Assembly (NCBI RefSeq): GCF_040219635.1
Contig: NZ_JAVJSC010000003.1
Span: 196,501 to 260,500, forward strand
From: Pyruvatibacter sp.
GTDB lineage: Bacteria > Pseudomonadota > Alphaproteobacteria > CGMCC-115125
DNA: 64,000 bases
Direction: 5' to 3'
Under the pieces are notes generated by a model. It worked only from the letters and a program-made list of their open reading frames with translations, was not told where the DNA came from and searched no databases. Position 1 is the first letter of the stretch. Every line of letters starts with the position of its first letter. This document shows positions 62,515-64,000 of this stretch, piece after piece. The position numbers were made by a program, and so were the translations under genes.

Positions 62515-63047
62515 AGCTGACGCAGACAAATGTCGAAGGCGTCATACGCATCGACATATCCCGGATGGAGGACGAACGCGGATACTTTGCGCGGAGCTTT
62601 TGCGTCCGGGAACTCAAAGAAGCCGGTATCGAGTTCGACATCAGCCAAGCCAATGTTTCGTACAACGCGCACGCAGGCACACTTCGCGGTTTGCATTATC
62701 AGGACCAACCAACGCCGGATCCCAAGATCGTCCGGTGTGAGCAAGGCGCCATATTTGATGTGGCATTGGATCTGCGCCCGCACTCGCTCACCTTCGGGCA
62801 ATGGACAGGTATGGAACTGACCAGCGACAGCGCTACTGCACTGTTGGTTCCTGCCGGATGCGCCCATGGATTCCTGAGCCTTACCGACGATAGCCGGGTG
62901 CTTTACCTGATGGGCGCACCTTATGTGCCCGAACTTTCCCGTGGTGTGCGCTGGAATGACCCGTCCTTTGACATCGCGTGGCCCGGCGAACCAAAGATAA
63001 TCGCACCGCGCGACGCGAACTACCCGGATTTCGAATTGAACAGATGA
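62511..63047 (+). CDS. rfbC: RmlC-like 3,5-epimerase (cupin)
   Basis: Cupin epimerase of 178 residues that inverts C3 and/or C5 of a 4-keto-6-deoxy sugar. The active-site segment GTLRGLHYQ (His), VPAGCAHGFLSL and the C-terminal RGVRWNDPSFDIAWP are typical of dTDP-4-dehydrorhamnose epimerases. Here the substrate is more likely the CDP-linked, C-methylated sugar made by the preceding genes. TTG at 62511 overlaps the upstream stop (TTGA). An upstream frame to 62463 has no support. Confidence 0.9.
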   Translation: MKLTQTNVEGVIRIDISRMEDERGYFARSFCVRELKEAGIEFDISQANVSYNAHAGTLRGLHYQDQPTPDPKIVRCEQGAIFDVALDLRPHSLTFGQWTGMELTSDSATALLVPAGCAHGFLSLTDDSRVLYLMGAPYVPELSRGVRWNDPSFDIAWPGEPKIIAPRDANYPDFELNR

Positions 63048-63910
63048 AAGTTCTGGTCACAGGCGGTGGTGGTTTTGTGGGGGCACCCACCGTTCATTCA
63101 TTGAGGGCCTTGGGGCATGATGTGGCATCCCACCCCCATGCGATGTTCAACATTCTTGACAGCTATGACCGCGCGCAACTGATAAAAAAATCACAGGCCG
63201 ATGTTCTCGTTCATCTTGCATGGCAAACCACGCATGGTCACTTCTGGACCGCGCCAGACAATGCAGCATGGCGCGATGCCTCAAATGATTTGCTCACACG
63301 CTTCTTCGACGCCGGCGGAAAGAGAGCGGTGATGGCGGGAAGCTGTGCGGAATATGACTGGACAGCGCAAGCTGACCCTCTTCCCGAAACCGCACCCTGC
63401 ACGCCGGCAACCTTCTATGGAAGATGCAAGCTTGACACTCTGCGGCACGCCGAACAAATGATGCAGGCCGGTGCCTCAATCGCATGGGGTCGTCTGTTTT
63501 TTCTGATGGGTCCGAACGAAACCGCAACACGCTTTATCCCATCAATCATCCGGCCTTTGCTGGCGGGTGATACAGCCCGGATGGGTCCGGGAACGGGCCT
63601 TAGGGATTTTTTACATACTGCCGATGCAGGAGCCGCCTTCGCAGCCCTTGCTGGCTCCGCAGCAACTGGTGCGATCAACATTGCAAGCGGCACTTCGCTC
63701 TCGCTTGCTGAAGTGGCGCTGCAAACCAAAAGTCTGATCGCAACGGGTACGCTCTCGATAGGCGCGCTTCCCGCCCGTGCGGGTGAGCCTCATGCGCTTG
63801 TGGCAGATGTAACAAGGTTGCGCGATGAAGTTGGGTTCAAGCCTCGGCATACCTTGATCTCTGCGCTTGAGGACTGCATTGACTACTGGCGGCGTCAGGT
63901 AGATAGGTGA
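63044..63910 (+). CDS. NAD(P)-dependent SDR, probable 4-ketoreductase of the CDP-sugar pathway
   Basis: Extended SDR of 288 residues. The cofactor motif is TGGGGFVGAPTVHSL and the catalytic residues are the Ser of MAGSCAEYDW and FYGRCK (Tyr, Lys). As the last gene of the operon it is the best candidate to reduce the 4-keto group and finish the CDP-sugar. ATG at 63044 overlaps the epimerase stop (ATGA). Confidence 0.87.
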   Translation: MKVLVTGGGGFVGAPTVHSLRALGHDVASHPHAMFNILDSYDRAQLIKKSQADVLVHLAWQTTHGHFWTAPDNAAWRDASNDLLTRFFDAGGKRAVMAGSCAEYDWTAQADPLPETAPCTPATFYGRCKLDTLRHAEQMMQAGASIAWGRLFFLMGPNETATRFIPSIIRPLLAGDTARMGPGTGLRDFLHTADAGAAFAALAGSAATGAINIASGTSLSLAEVALQTKSLIATGTLSIGALPARAGEPHALVADVTRLRDEVGFKPRHTLISALEDCIDYWRRQVDR

Positions 63911-63920
63911 ACGGCTGAAA

Positions 63921-64000
63921 TTAGCGGGCAAGCCTCCAACTCTGTTTCCAAACCGCGCTTACCGCCGCACCATATTGAACTTGTTCGTCCGGAAGGCTCT
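63921..64000 (-). CDS. Possible 3' end of a minus-strand gene
   Basis: Reading the minus strand from the last base, a frame stays open for about 26 codons to TAA at 63923-63921 and ends in a protein-like sequence (AVWKQSWRLAR). It would converge on the SDR gene with a 10-base gap. It is too short to identify, and an open frame of this length can occur by chance. Confidence 0.35.
   Translation of the reverse strand, partial: SLPDEQVQYGAAVSAVWKQSWRLAR

Overview
The window reads as chromosome of a free-living alphaproteobacterium, most likely in or near the order Hyphomicrobiales (Rhizobiales). Supporting signs are the argH-lipoprotein-lysA-DUF4175 order, the divergent MJ0042 zinc-ribbon gene beside ftsE-ftsX, the metX-metW pair, a PhaR regulator, and the hisC-tyrC arrangement behind a chorismate mutase. 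GC content looks moderately high. I saw no tRNA or rRNA gene, insertion sequence, prophage or CRISPR array. Family-level placement is not possible from sequence reading alone.

Region 1 (1-31,822) is mostly housekeeping. It starts inside argH, followed by a small lipoprotein, lysA and a large membrane protein. Next come ftsE-ftsX (division-site cell wall remodelling) with a YdcF protein and a PlsC acyltransferase. A minus-strand aromatic amino acid operon follows: a chorismate mutase fused to a degenerate P-protein-like domain, then hisC and tyrC. Beyond it are metX-metW (methionine), a PII protein, glyoxalase II, a cupin, two secreted cell-wall or carbohydrate enzymes, phaR, a PAS-GGDEF-EAL protein, a gamma-glutamyltransferase, a small HTH/membrane pair, a beta-oxidation-like pair, the pabB-pabA-pabC folate operon and rpmF (ribosomal protein L32).

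Region 2 (32,103-63,910) is a large surface-polysaccharide locus of about 27 genes. Its left part carries a complete WbpA/B/E/D-type set for UDP-2,3-diacetamido-2,3-dideoxy-glucuronic acid, together with an asparagine-synthase-like amidotransferase and two glycosyltransferases. The centre is a 14-gene minus-strand run (58,602 down to 41,739). It has a Wzm/Wzt ABC exporter with a glycan-binding Wzt tail, a second asparagine-synthase homologue, a FemAB-like acyltransferase, an FkbM methyltransferase, two further methyltransferases, a sulfotransferase, a sugar aminotransferase, two SDR enzymes, an unusual deacetylase-like protein and two related glycosyltransferases. The right part (59,388-63,910) is a five-gene, translationally coupled operon for a CDP-activated, probably C-methyl-branched 6-deoxyhexose.

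Together the locus predicts an ABC-exported O-antigen or capsule containing amidated diamino-uronic acid, a branched deoxysugar and sulfate or methyl decorations. This combination of genes is the most interesting content of the window. No initiating phosphoglycosyl transferase was found, so the chain is probably started by a gene elsewhere. A 785-base gap at 58,603-59,387 holds what looks like the decayed remains of a gene, and the last 80 bases may contain the 3' end of another minus-strand gene.
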